Assembly: GCA_023955635.1 (NCBI GenBank)
Contig: JAMXHR010000012.1
Location: 1 to 64,000, forward strand
Direction: 5' to 3'
Source: Methanosarcina sp. ERenArc_MAG2
GTDB lineage: Archaea > Halobacteriota > Methanosarcinia > Methanosarcinales > Methanosarcinaceae
Length of the DNA stretch: 64,000 bases
Shown: positions 9,157 to 17,115 of the stretch, one piece after another
How the letters are laid out: the number at the start of each line of letters is the position of its first letter
Position numbering within the stretch: position 1 is the stretch's first letter
The notes under the pieces: model-generated
The model's input: the letters and a program-made list of their open reading frames with translations, nothing else
What the model was told of the DNA's origin: nothing
Database searches by the model: none
Position numbers and translations under genes: made by a program

Positions 9157-10008
9157 ATGGTTCAATTGAATAAGTTACACCAAGCAGAGCCAGAAATCAG
9201 GGAGGATTTACAGGGAAGGATTGAAGTTTTCGATCAGAGCATCAGGAGTTTCGAAAAAAGGCTCAGGGCAGTCGAGAGGCGCCTTTCTCTTGAAACTCCT
9301 CCTGCAAACCAGGCTGGGAGAGTTTTTTCCGGAAATTTCTCAGGTTCTTTCCCGGAAGAAAATTCAGGGAGTGTTGCTGCAGGTTCATCAGTTTTTCCAC
9401 AGGGGCCTTCTGTTTCTACTGAATCCTCAGTTCCTGGAAATTCTTTTCTTTCTGATTCAGTTCCGTCACTTTCAGAGAGGAACATTTCAAGTTTTGCGTT
9501 CAGTGCGGTCCTTCCTTCTGGCGAAACCTCTCATCTTTCTCTGACTTCTGTAGATAATTCTTCTGAAGTTTCCGGAACCGGCTATAAAATCAGGAGCATA
9601 AATGATGTTTTTTCCAGCATTTCAGAAAGTCTGCGTTCTCTTCAGGTTGCAGTATCCGAACTGTCAAATTTTGCTCATAACAACCTGGAATCCGAAATCG
9701 AAAAACTGAATATGGAAATCGAGAATCTCAAAGCTCAGGAAAACACAAAAAACGCATATATAAAAGAGCTTGAGTCCCGTATCGAAATCATTGAGAACCA
9801 GAACAGGTTAACTCTCGGCTCAATGAAGATTCCCTTTGAGATTTCAGGAGTTGCCGGATCTTCAGTTCTCTTCCTTACCGGATTTCTTGTCTGGTCTGGC
9901 CGATGGGATGTTATAAGGTCTCCTTATTTCTCTACCGGGCTTGCCGTGCTGATGGCAGGAGCCGTCTTAATGAAGTTTTATCTGGTAAACCGCAAAAAAA
10001 GTCGTTAA
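9157..10008 (+). CDS. Coiled-coil protein with C-terminal membrane hairpin
   Basis: I do not recognise this 283-residue protein. Residues 1-45 are charged and helical (DLQGRIEVFDQSIRSFEKRL). Residues 48-140 are Ser/Pro-rich and low complexity, and residues 160-213 form a second coiled coil (LESEIEKLNMEIENLKAQEN). Two hydrophobic segments near the C-terminus (about 226-246 and 255-273) are followed by a basic tail, NRKKSR. This predicts a cytosolic coiled-coil protein tail-anchored by a membrane hairpin. It starts at an ATG preceded by AGGGG. It lies between the PIN-ATPase and a LysE-type exporter, all on the same strand but with gaps of about 170 bases. No function can be inferred. Confidence 0.75.
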   Translation: MVQLNKLHQAEPEIREDLQGRIEVFDQSIRSFEKRLRAVERRLSLETPPANQAGRVFSGNFSGSFPEENSGSVAAGSSVFPQGPSVSTESSVPGNSFLSDSVPSLSERNISSFAFSAVLPSGETSHLSLTSVDNSSEVSGTGYKIRSINDVFSSISESLRSLQVAVSELSNFAHNNLESEIEKLNMEIENLKAQENTKNAYIKELESRIEIIENQNRLTLGSMKIPFEISGVAGSSVLFLTGFLVWSGRWDVIRSPYFSTGLAVLMAGAVLMKFYLVNRKKSR

Positions 10009-10176
10009 CAGATAAAGTATGAAACAGAATATGAAAAATCTGTGTATTTAATATTAAACTGGAAAATGCTTATTTTCTTGATACAGTAGCAATTGCTGTT
10101 AATGGTCAGTCTCCATAAATATTTATATAATTACTTCTTTCATTTATGTAGTCTTATTTTTTCTCTTGGGGACATT

Positions 10177-10872
10177 ATGATAGAACTGACCAAAGCTCTG
10201 ATTCTGGGTTTTACAGTAGGCATATCTGCAGCCATCGTTCCCGGGCCCATGATGTTCGCAGCGATTGCGGCATCTATTAAGAACGGCTGGAGAGCAGGGC
10301 CTTCAATTTTTATAGGGCATGCCCTGGTAGAGCTGGCCATTTTTGTAATTATCTTGGTAGGTGTATCGTCTTTTCTCGGAAAAACAATTATTTCATATAT
10401 GGCTGTAATAGGCGGTTTGGTTATGTTACTTTCCGGGCTGGTAATGATAAAAAGCGCAAAAGAGGCTTCTACGATGGATATTTCCATTTCAGCCAGTAAC
10501 CTGAATTTATCTTCTGGCCCGGCCCCTGTAAGAACTATAACCTCTGCATTGAATCCTTTCTCAGGTCCGATATCTGCAGGAATTGTGACTTCCGCATTGA
10601 ATCCTTTTCTGGTTATATGGTGGCTAACAGCGGGCAGTGCGATTGTCCTTCAGGAATACATGATAGGTATCTTTGCAGTAGTCGCATTTATTGTCGGGCA
10701 CTGGATAGCAGATCTTGGAGTCCTGATAGCAGTATCCTCATCCTTTTCACAAAGAAACAAAATCCTTTCACAGCGCACTCATGAAATAATGGTATACTTA
10801 TGCGGTGGATTTATGGCTTTTTTCGGCCTGTGGTTCATCATAAATAACAGTAGTATTGCTGCAATGATCTGA
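10177..10872 (+). CDS. LysE/RhtB-family exporter
   Basis: This integral membrane protein of about 231 residues belongs to the LysE amino-acid/small-molecule exporter family. The N-terminal signature FTVGISAAIVPGPMMFAAIAASIKNG, with its conserved Pro-Gly-Pro, is followed by about six transmembrane segments ending in the family-typical GGFMAFFGLWFI. A degenerate duplicated stretch in the loop (SALNPFSGPISAGIVTSALNPF) has two SALNPF motifs; the second, SALNPFLVIWW, is the usual one. I start at the ATG at 10177, preceded by TTGGGGA. The longer frame from 10093 would add 28 residues with no family support. The substrate is unknown. Confidence 0.85.
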   Translation: MIELTKALILGFTVGISAAIVPGPMMFAAIAASIKNGWRAGPSIFIGHALVELAIFVIILVGVSSFLGKTIISYMAVIGGLVMLLSGLVMIKSAKEASTMDISISASNLNLSSGPAPVRTITSALNPFSGPISAGIVTSALNPFLVIWWLTAGSAIVLQEYMIGIFAVVAFIVGHWIADLGVLIAVSSSFSQRNKILSQRTHEIMVYLCGGFMAFFGLWFIINNSSIAAMI

Positions 10873-10994
10873 CTTTATAATCTAAATATAATCTGACTTT
10901 ATAATCCAAATTCAGGATTCACAAATACTGGTTTTTCAGAATTTCAATCTACGTTTTTCCCTTTTTTCGAAAAAATCGTAAATATCAGGAGCAT

Positions 10995-11456
10995 TTAGCT
11001 TCGGATTACCTTCAAAAAATGGTCGCTGGTAAAGTCCCTGTATCCTGCTCTCATCACTTTTATGGATATATACCCTTCAGCTTTTCCTGAAGGCAACTCA
11101 GGGTTAATAATCTTTATTGTCACATTTCCGGTAGGGTCAGTGACGCCTGAGTACGCTTTTTTCCTATCAGGGCTCCAGGCAATCACATTTGCTTCCCCTA
11201 TCCCCCGGCTATTCCTGTCAAGCACTTTTACAAGCAGACTCAGATTTGTTTCCTTTTCTGTCTCTGAGTCAGGTGAAGGTAAAGAAAATGCGCTTATATT
11301 TGCTGTTGCATACATGGGTTCTGGAGGAGTAGGGGCATTGCTGAGGGCTGAGAGAATTGCATAAAATCCTATGAAGCCCACAACGGAAAGGACTACAATC
11401 CTTATTGGAAGCCCGACAGTTCCTGCTTCATTTCTTTTGAATTTTTCAGGCAGCAT
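10995..11456 (-). CDS. Membrane-anchored protein with Ig-like extracellular domain
   Basis: The 153-residue protein has a basic N-terminus (LPEKFKRNEAGTVGLP), one transmembrane helix (about 19-40, IRIVVLSVVGFIGFYAILSAL), a short linker, and a beta-rich domain. The pattern LLVKVLDRNSRGIGEANVIAW ... GVTDPTGNVTIKI is typical of Big-1/carboxypeptidase-regulatory-like folds. It is probably anchored with the C-terminal domain outside. The next gene upstream on the same strand, 43 bases away, encodes a similar TM-plus-Ig protein, so they form a two-gene unit of related proteins. A pilin-like role is possible from the N-terminal layout but not shown. Confidence 0.7.
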   Translation of the reverse strand: MLPEKFKRNEAGTVGLPIRIVVLSVVGFIGFYAILSALSNAPTPPEPMYATANISAFSLPSPDSETEKETNLSLLVKVLDRNSRGIGEANVIAWSPDRKKAYSGVTDPTGNVTIKIINPELPSGKAEGYISIKVMRAGYRDFTSDHFLKVIRS

Positions 11457-11498
11457 CTGCGTCTCCTCTCTATAGTTTTATCCCTGAAAAATGTACAA

Positions 11499-11924
11499 TT
11501 AACGAGTCTTGATAATCATGACCGCATCTTTCCTCTCATAGTCGTAGAAGCCGTCTGCCAGGATTTCCAGGTCCATTGTCCCTTCATTCTGGTTAGGGTC
11601 AAGCCTGACACGTGCATTTTCCGCTGTTGTCAGGAAAGTGGTCCCGTCAATACCCGTAGTATTTGAAGCCGCACCGCCAAGCCCTCTCAGAATAACGTTT
11701 GCATTCCGTACCGGATTTCCATCCTTGTCAGTTGCCTTTACCACTACGGTTATGGAAAAAGGGGCTTCTGCGGTTTTGGAGTCCACTATTATTGAGTTCC
11801 CTTTCTGAAGGTTTCCTCCTTCAAGTCTTACCCCATCAACAAATACCGACATTTCCTTTGTTGGAGTCGGTATGATCGAAATAAGCGTTGCAAGGGCGAC
11901 CATCCCGACAACAAGCATGACCAC
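11499..11924 (-). CDS. Membrane-anchored Ig-like protein, 5' end at the junction of an integrated element
   Basis: The readable product is about 141 residues: one N-terminal membrane helix (VVMLVVGMVALATLISIIP) and then an Ig-like domain (ITVVVKATDKDGNPVRNANVILRG ... GIDGTTFL) like its downstream neighbour. There is no good start. The GTG at 11924 lies inside the sequence SYRKFTTIVV, which continues upstream and is open to a TAG at about 11977. The reading frame crosses the left repeat of the integrated element at 11934-11950. Joining across the right copy of that repeat gives a TTG start reading NNSYRKFTTIVV. The start was therefore probably displaced by integration. Confidence 0.6.
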   Translation of the reverse strand: MVMLVVGMVALATLISIIPTPTKEMSVFVDGVRLEGGNLQKGNSIIVDSKTAEAPFSITVVVKATDKDGNPVRNANVILRGLGGAASNTTGIDGTTFLTTAENARVRLDPNQNEGTMDLEILADGFYDYERKDAVMIIKTR

Positions 11925-11933
11925 GATAGTAGT

Positions 11934-11950
11934 AAATTTCCGATAAGAAT
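11934..11950. repeat. Putative left attachment repeat
   Basis: AAATTTCCGATAAGAAT matches 16 of 17 bases of the copy at 19715-19731. It lies about 50 bases before the integrase start and inside the 5' end of the host gene on the minus strand, which is a typical arrangement for an attL next to int. Confidence 0.45.
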
Positions 11951-12002
11951 CACAAAACGAACTTTTATCTGTTTTCTAATCTTTATATAGATAGGGGGAT
12001 TG

Positions 12003-13214
12003 ATGAGAATGCCTAGAAGTAAAGATAATCCTAGAAAAAAGATAACTACAAATGAGAAGCTAGAAAAGAAACTTGTCAACCTGAAGGAAACTGGAGCCAG
12101 TGAGAATAATCTAAAACTGGTTAATAGGTTCATAAAATCACAAATCAGAGATGGTAAAAGCAGAGTGTCGAGTTTAACCTATGTAACTTCTTTAAGATAT
12201 GTCTTGAAAAATATACAGTTTGAATTTTCAGAAGCTACAAAGGAAGACATTGAAGATTTTTTAGATGTGTTGGAAACCTGGGTATGTGAGCGGGGGAGAA
12301 ATAAAGGGAAACCGCTTTCACCTTTCACGAAAAATACCCTTAAAATGCAGTTTAAGAGCTTCCTTCAGTCTATTGGAAAGGAAGACGAAGCGAAGATCAT
12401 CCATTGCAAAAACCTGAAAGGCTCTAAGCTCCCCGAAGATATTCTTACAAAAGATGAAGTTTTAAAAATTATAGATCATGCTGGAAGCTTGTGAGATAAA
12501 GCTCTGTTTGGCCTGTTATATGAGTCTGGATGCAGAGTAGGGGAAATCCTGAGCATGAAGGTCAAAAACGTAGAATTCCTGGTTAATGGCGGAGCTGCAG
12601 CAACATTCCCACATGGTAAAACGGGTCCAAGGAGAGTTTTAGTTTTCAATTTTGCATCTTATTTGAGGCAATGGAAGGACGCACATCCTTTAAAGGATGA
12701 TCCTGAGGCGCCTTTATGGCCTACTGATGATTATAGGCATGCTCCTTTGAGTGATATTGGTTTGAGATATCTTTTAAGAGAAACTGTTAACCGTACAGAC
12801 ATTAAAAAGCGTGTGTGGATTCACGGGTTTAGGCATTCGAGAGCCACTCATTTAAGTGAACATCTTACCGAACAGCAAATGAAGACATATTTAGGGTGGA
12901 CTCCTGGCTCAGATATGCCTGCAGTTTATTGTCATCTCTCTGGAAAAGATATGGATAAGGCAGTAAAGGCAATGTATGGTATAGAAGAAGCAGTGAACCT
13001 CGTTGACTCAATGAAACCGGGTAAATGTTCAAGATGTGGAGAGCTGAATGTAAGCAATGCACTTTACTGCTTCAAGTGCGGGCTTCCTTTAACCACTCAG
13101 GCCGCTGCTACTATCCCCGCAGAAACTGCAAATGTTTCTAAAGAATTCCTGGCATCCGCTTTGATGGATCCGGATATGCAAACCATGATTAAAAGTATAT
13201 TTAAAAATCCTTAA
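12003..13214 (+). pseudogene. Tyrosine recombinase/integrase with an in-frame UGA
   Basis: The frame encodes about 403 residues. A SAM-like core-binding domain comes first (SSLTYVTSLRYVLKNIQFEF, about residues 55-135). The catalytic domain has the box I Arg in YESGCRVGEILSM, then HGFRHSRATHL with the H-x-x-R pair, LGWTPGS, and the nucleophile region PAVYCHLSG. A C-terminal zinc ribbon (CSRCGELNVSNALYCFKCG) follows. A TGA at 12492-12494 interrupts it between AGSL and DKALFGLLY. The frame is identical on both sides, so this is a nonsense change, probably CGA to TGA, and not an indel. Without suppression only the DNA-binding half is made, so the element may be locked in place. UGA is a stop codon in Methanosarcina. 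Confidence 0.88.
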
Positions 13215-13275
13215 ACTTTTTTTCGCTTATTTTGTGATTGTCTCGATACTATTTTTTTGATTTTTGATGCATTCC

Positions 13276-13302
13276 ATTCCTAGATGGTGTTCATCTAGGA
13301 AT
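13276..13302. repeat. Perfect 11-bp hairpin downstream of the integrase
   Basis: ATTCCTAGATG and CATCTAGGAAT form a perfect 11-bp stem with the loop GTGTT. It lies 60 bases after the integrase stop. It may be a terminator or part of the plasmid replication region. Confidence 0.5.
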
Positions 13303-13420
13303 AGCCATGCCGACTACTATCGAATATCTATACGTTTTATATACTTTGATTCAGTTGTATATAACGCAGGCTGTCTCTAAAAAGACCAACCTGTGATAAT
13401 ACCAAAATAAAGGTGATAAT

Positions 13421-13588
13421 TTGCAAAGATTCGGGAAAAGCTGGAAAATTGCGTCATATCTTTCAGAGGATCTTGCCCGGAAATTCGAAGAAGAACGCAA
13501 AAAGACCAGATTGTCTGAAAGCGGGTTCGTCGCTGTAATTCTAGAAGTGGTTTTGCTTCCTGATCCTGTTGGACAGGACGGTGTTTAA
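13421..13588 (+). CDS. Small protein (55 aa) of the integrated element
   Basis: A TTG start lies 6 bases after a strong archaeal AAGGTGA ribosome-binding site. The product begins with FGKSWKIASYLSEDL, continues with a charged helix (RKFEEERKKTRLSESG) and ends in hydrophobic strands. The pattern recalls a small ribbon-helix-helix-like DNA-binding protein, but the match is by eye only. It overlaps the start of the next small ORF by 20 bases in another frame, so the two are probably translated together. It lies between integrase and rep, where copy-number or replication control genes are common. Confidence 0.5.
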   Translation: MQRFGKSWKIASYLSEDLARKFEEERKKTRLSESGFVAVILEVVLLPDPVGQDGV

Positions 13589-13727
13589 AGTGCTTGCCGA
13601 AACGGTTGAAAAGTTCAAAAAACTGTACTCAGAAAAACAAGAAGTTATTGAGTATATGTTAAAATTCGGGAACGATTTCGAAAAAGCAGAAGCAACAATC
13701 ATTAAACAGGTCGCCATTGGTATCTGA
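13569..13727 (+). CDS. Small helical protein (52 aa) overlapping the previous ORF
   Basis: It begins with TTG inside the 3' end of the preceding small gene and has no stop until 13727. The product is almost entirely amphipathic helix (FKVLAETVEKFKKLYSEKQE, then EYMLKFGNDFEKAEATIIKQ). This fits a small coiled-coil or helical bundle protein. The function is unknown. Support is the open frame, coding-like composition and overlap with a gene that has a good ribosome-binding site. Confidence 0.4.
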   Translation: MDRTVFKVLAETVEKFKKLYSEKQEVIEYMLKFGNDFEKAEATIIKQVAIGI

Positions 13728-13906
13728 GCGCTCACGGTTTGCTGCCTAAGTAGCGCCCGATACCTACACCATCGGCCAAAAGGGAGGTAGTCCCAGTTGA
13801 CAGCTGATAAGAATAAGTATACTTCCAAGTATTTAAATATATCAACCCCGGTTGACCTACTCACTTTTTTTCCGGGGCAGAATATTCTAATTTTAAAAAA
13901 TATGAG

Positions 13907-15054
13907 TTGTTACGTTCTCATTGCGCGTACTTGAGGTCTTCGCAGTCTGCAGTTTCCATTACTGACGGTTCCACATTTGAAGAGATTGAATTCAATAAAC
14001 CTTTGAAGTCTATTCCTGGTAAGTTCCGGGATGATGTTGTTAACTTCCTAGGGTATCTGTCAGATACGGCGACTCGCACTTTTAAAATCAAAGGTTTTAA
14101 TAAAAAGACTGGAGAGCATACCGAAAAATCAATTCCTTATATTCATCGGTGGACTGATACTTATAAAAAGAGCATCATGGCAAAATTGTATAAGTTGGAG
14201 GCAGCGCTCGGTACTGATTATAGTAATATGACCATGGTTACACTTACTACGTATCAAAAGGGTTTCGATCCGGAGCAATGTCTTTTGAAGCTTGTTGAAA
14301 TGAGAAAGGCACTGTTGAAACTCCTTCGTTACCATTTCGGCACTACGGATTATCTTTGGATATTGGAAAATCATAAAACCGGATATCCTCACCTGCATAT
14401 GGCTTATTCTCGGATTCTGTCTGAGCAGGAGCAAGAAAAGATCCGTAGTATCTGGGTTTGTCTCTACGGCATGGGTGACGAAAAACACGGTGTTAAATTT
14501 TCTTTGCCTCGGGCCTCGAATGACGGTCATTTTGAAGCGGGTACTGTAGGGCGCATAAGAGGGTATCTTTTGAAATATCTTAAAAAAGGTTTGGGGACGG
14601 AGATGCCCGGTTCTGGCATTTCTCCAAAAAAATGCTGGATCGGATTGAGCGTACTAAATCGCTTATTGGAAAAAATGCCTCTCTGCTTTTCAATGCCCTT
14701 CTTAAAAAGCATAGTATTCGGTTATGGGGTTGCTCGCGACGATATTCTAAAATAATGAAGAATTCTGAAAGCAATGATTCTGAAGACTGGGAATGCGAAG
14801 AGGTTTCCCAGTATCGTGCTACACGTGCTGAAGATCAAACAGATGATAATCTAATCGGGGTGATCTGGTCAAAGAAGTACGGGTTACGTCCTGATTTTGT
14901 GCAGACTTGGAAATATATCTTAAGCACTCCGATGCTTTTTAAAAGCGATATGGACCGGGCGAGGCTTGGCCTGATAAAAATAGAGGATCATCCGGAGAGG
15001 CTGCAGCGGTATTCGGTGTTTGAGTCAGTTTACATTCTGGTGGGGGGCGCTTGA
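13907..15054 (+). pseudogene. HUH rolling-circle replication initiator (Rep), frameshifted
   Basis: The combined product of about 382 residues nicks a replication origin and attaches covalently to DNA. The HUH motif is in TGYPHLHMAYS at about residue 160. The tyrosine helix is YLLKYLKKG at about residue 219, with two Tyr four residues apart. The N-terminal frame ends at 14755 in nonsense sequence. The true C-terminus is in the next frame (SLLFNALLKKHSIRLWGCSRRYSKIM), a typical Rep tail. Adding one A to the A7 run at 14626-14632 joins them (SPKKMLDRIERTKS). The TTG start at 13907 is uncertain. The stop is followed one base later by the next small gene. Confidence 0.85.
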
Positions 15055-15055
15055 T

Positions 15056-15223
15056 ATGTCAAGCGTAAGGCGCGGTAAATCGAAATACACTAAGCGTTCG
15101 ACTGCTGATATAAATTCCTTGCTTGGTAAGTTGGCCACTGGTGAAGTTGTGGTATGTGGTGGCTCGATGTTCACCGATGAAGAAAATAATATTCTGTTAC
15201 GTGCTGCTTTGGGGGTCGTGTGA
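15056..15223 (+). CDS. Small basic protein (55 aa) downstream of rep
   Basis: The ATG at 15056 begins one base after the rep stop. The product starts with a basic stretch (SSVRRGKSKYTKRSTADINS) and ends in GEVVVCGGSMFTDEENNILLRAA. Its stop overlaps the ATG of the next small gene in TGATG, so translation is coupled. No family is recognised. It probably belongs to the replication operon. Confidence 0.5.
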   Translation: MSSVRRGKSKYTKRSTADINSLLGKLATGEVVVCGGSMFTDEENNILLRAALGVV

Positions 15224-15372
15224 TGGTGGAGACTATTTGTATAATGGTCGCTGGTGAAGGTCGTTTCCCTCGTGGCACTTCTTATAATGATATCTTGCGG
15301 CAAAAAAAGGAAAGTTTCCGAAAAGGTCCAGAAAAGCTCGATAAAGTTCGTGGAGTTGTTGGGGTTCTCTGA
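15223..15372 (+). CDS. Small basic protein (49 aa), translationally coupled
   Basis: The ATG at 15223 overlaps the stop of the preceding ORF. The product reads VETICIMVAGEGRFPRGTS followed by a basic helix (YNDILRQKKESFRKGPEKLD). It is unlike anything I recognise. Support is the overlap arrangement and the composition. Confidence 0.4.
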   Translation: MVETICIMVAGEGRFPRGTSYNDILRQKKESFRKGPEKLDKVRGVVGVL

Positions 15373-15827
15373 GGTCGGGCTGTTAATTCCAACAACATCT
15401 AACTTTTTTGAAGATTTCAGGGCTTTTTCGAGGCTTTAAGCCGACTGAAAGCGGAACGAAACGAAAAAAAATCTTGTATTAATAGTATAGAAAAAAATTC
15501 GTCGTTGTTGTTGGTCGTTCGTTAATTGTTGAAAATCGATGACTGTGATTGTGTGAACCTTATCAGAAATTCCTGTAACAACATGAGTATCAGGTGGCTT
15601 TCTTCTTAATCTACGTATAATTATTGTTCCTTGTGTTTTTAAAATATCAGCAGTACTTTGAGGTTGAATTTAATCGGTATCTGTGCATAATAATATCGGA
15701 AAATATATCTATAGTCAAGAGGCTAAATAATACACTATTAAATGGATTACAAAGTGATTTTTGTTGCAACAATTATAGGCGTGACTATAGCTCACAGTTA
15801 ATTTATTCTAAGCATGGAGTACCTATT
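15373..15827. other. Intergenic region inside the integrated element
   Basis: This 455-base region separates the rep operon from the TIR-like gene. It begins with an A-rich stretch and contains several TATA-like sequences at 15660-15740 that could serve the downstream gene. No ORF with a ribosome-binding site is seen. Confidence 0.4.
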
Positions 15828-16591
15828 ATGAGTAAAACTTGTTTTGTCATAATGCCGATTGGCGATCAAAAATGCGGAGATAAAATAATAATATCCGCAT
15901 CTGAGCTTAGAAGTAAATACGATGGCTTAATAAAAGAAGCTATCACTAAATCCAGGCCAGATTTAAATATTATAAGATCAGATGATATTGCGTCACCTGG
16001 TACGATTACATTAGCTATCCTAGATAAATTAATGAATTCTGATTATGTGGTGGCGGATATTACATATCCTAATCCTAACGTATTTTACGAATTAGGAATT
16101 AGACATACCTGTAGAACTGGCACAGTTCTAATTAAAGAAAAAAGAATAATAATGTGCCTTTTGATGTTTTTCAACTACGTCATATTGATTATGAAGATAC
16201 TGGAATTGGGTTAACTAAATTATCGGAAGATTTGAATAAAGCTTTTGATTATATTGATGAACATCCTGATTTTCTTGACAGTCAAGTTCTAGAAGTAGCT
16301 AGTTACAAAAAATATAAATTTTTAAAGTTTGGCGATGAGGACGAAATAGAGAAAAAGAAGCAAAATTCTAAGATAGATGCAATTATAAAATTAAGTGAAA
16401 ATCCAAAACTTTTTGAGATTTTTAATGATAACACAATTCCAGATGACAAAAAAAGTATTATGGCAATACAAGAACTGGCAAAATCTCCTGCCAATGCGAA
16501 GGCAATTCTGGGAGCCCTTGTTGATTCAGGTGAAGTGAATCTTAACTTGGTTTCGAAGTCTACGAATGGACGTAAACTCAAACGTCGGTAA
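15828..16591 (+). pseudogene. Nucleoside 2-deoxyribosyltransferase/TIR-like protein, frameshifted
   Basis: The combined protein of about 254 residues starts with CFVIMPIGDQKCGDK, continues with IIRSDDIASPGTI, and has DYVVADITYPNPNVFYELG. This is the signature of the Rossmann-like nucleoside deoxyribosyltransferase group related to TIR domains, many members of which cleave nucleotides in defence systems. The first frame degenerates after VLIKEK. Adding one A to the A6 run at 16138-16143 continues it as KNNNVPFDVFQLRHIDYED. A C-terminal helical domain (about residues 150-254) is not recognised. The Glu of FYELG is the likely catalytic residue. It is cargo of the integrated element, and a defence role is inferred, not shown. 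Confidence 0.75.
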
Positions 16592-16640
16592 TCCAATTGC
16601 AATATTCTATCACTTAACTTCTTTTTATCTTTTGCATAAA

Positions 16641-16747
16641 CTAGTGTCTAGGAAATTTAGTTATGAGTCATCACAATTAAAAAAGGGACTACGGGTGAAG
16701 ACTTGTTTAAATATTAATGCCCTATAATTAAGTTGCCCGGACACTAG
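16641..16747. mobile_element. MITE-like element, family B (CTAGTGTC ends), copy 1
   Basis: This 107-bp element starts CTAGTGTCTAGG and ends CCGGACACTAG. A second copy at 29210-29311 shares long blocks such as TTTAAATATTAATGCCCTATAATTAA. It has no coding capacity. The element at 43791-43878 shares the CTAGTGTC ends but not the interior. Confidence 0.65.
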
Positions 16748-16819
16748 TTATTTTCTTTTCTAGGTTCCCTCTCGGAAACTATCTCAATGATCCTTCTTAA
16801 TATCACTATAGTTTCTTCT

Positions 16820-16985
16820 ATCTTACCGGTGAGGCCATCGGGCCGATGGACCTCCCGGATAGCAAGCGAGCCTGCCTGCATCCGAAGCAGGAAAGAATCT
16901 GGCATGGTGTAGCGAAGCGGAACCTGTCTGCCATCTGACGCATGCAGGATGCAGGCGTATAACGGCGAGTGCGCAGTACATCCAA
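16820..16985. other. GC-rich patch, possible structured RNA or origin
   Basis: This stretch is clearly richer in G and C than the AT-rich sequence on either side. It contains several self-complementary segments: CATCGGGCCGATG is a near-perfect palindrome, CCTGC pairs with GCAGG around 16870-16890, and CTGGCA can pair with TGCCA around 16899-16935. It has no sustained ORF. It lies within the integrated element, upstream of the membrane protein pair. It could be a non-coding RNA, a replication origin or a foreign fragment. Confidence 0.35.
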
Positions 16986-17115
16986 TAGATTTGATTCTCT
17001 CGCGTCTAACTAAAACTTTTCTGACCCAAATGGTTTCTACCTATAATCAATAATGTTTAATTCAAAATCAAAAAGAATATTTACATTACCTCCTTAATCA
17101 ACGACGTGATAAAAA

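Noticed and set aside
12492..12494. UGA in the integrase as selenocysteine
   Set aside because: No reason for Sec at this site and Methanosarcina is not known to use selenocysteine; the flanks suggest a CGA (Arg) to TGA mutation.
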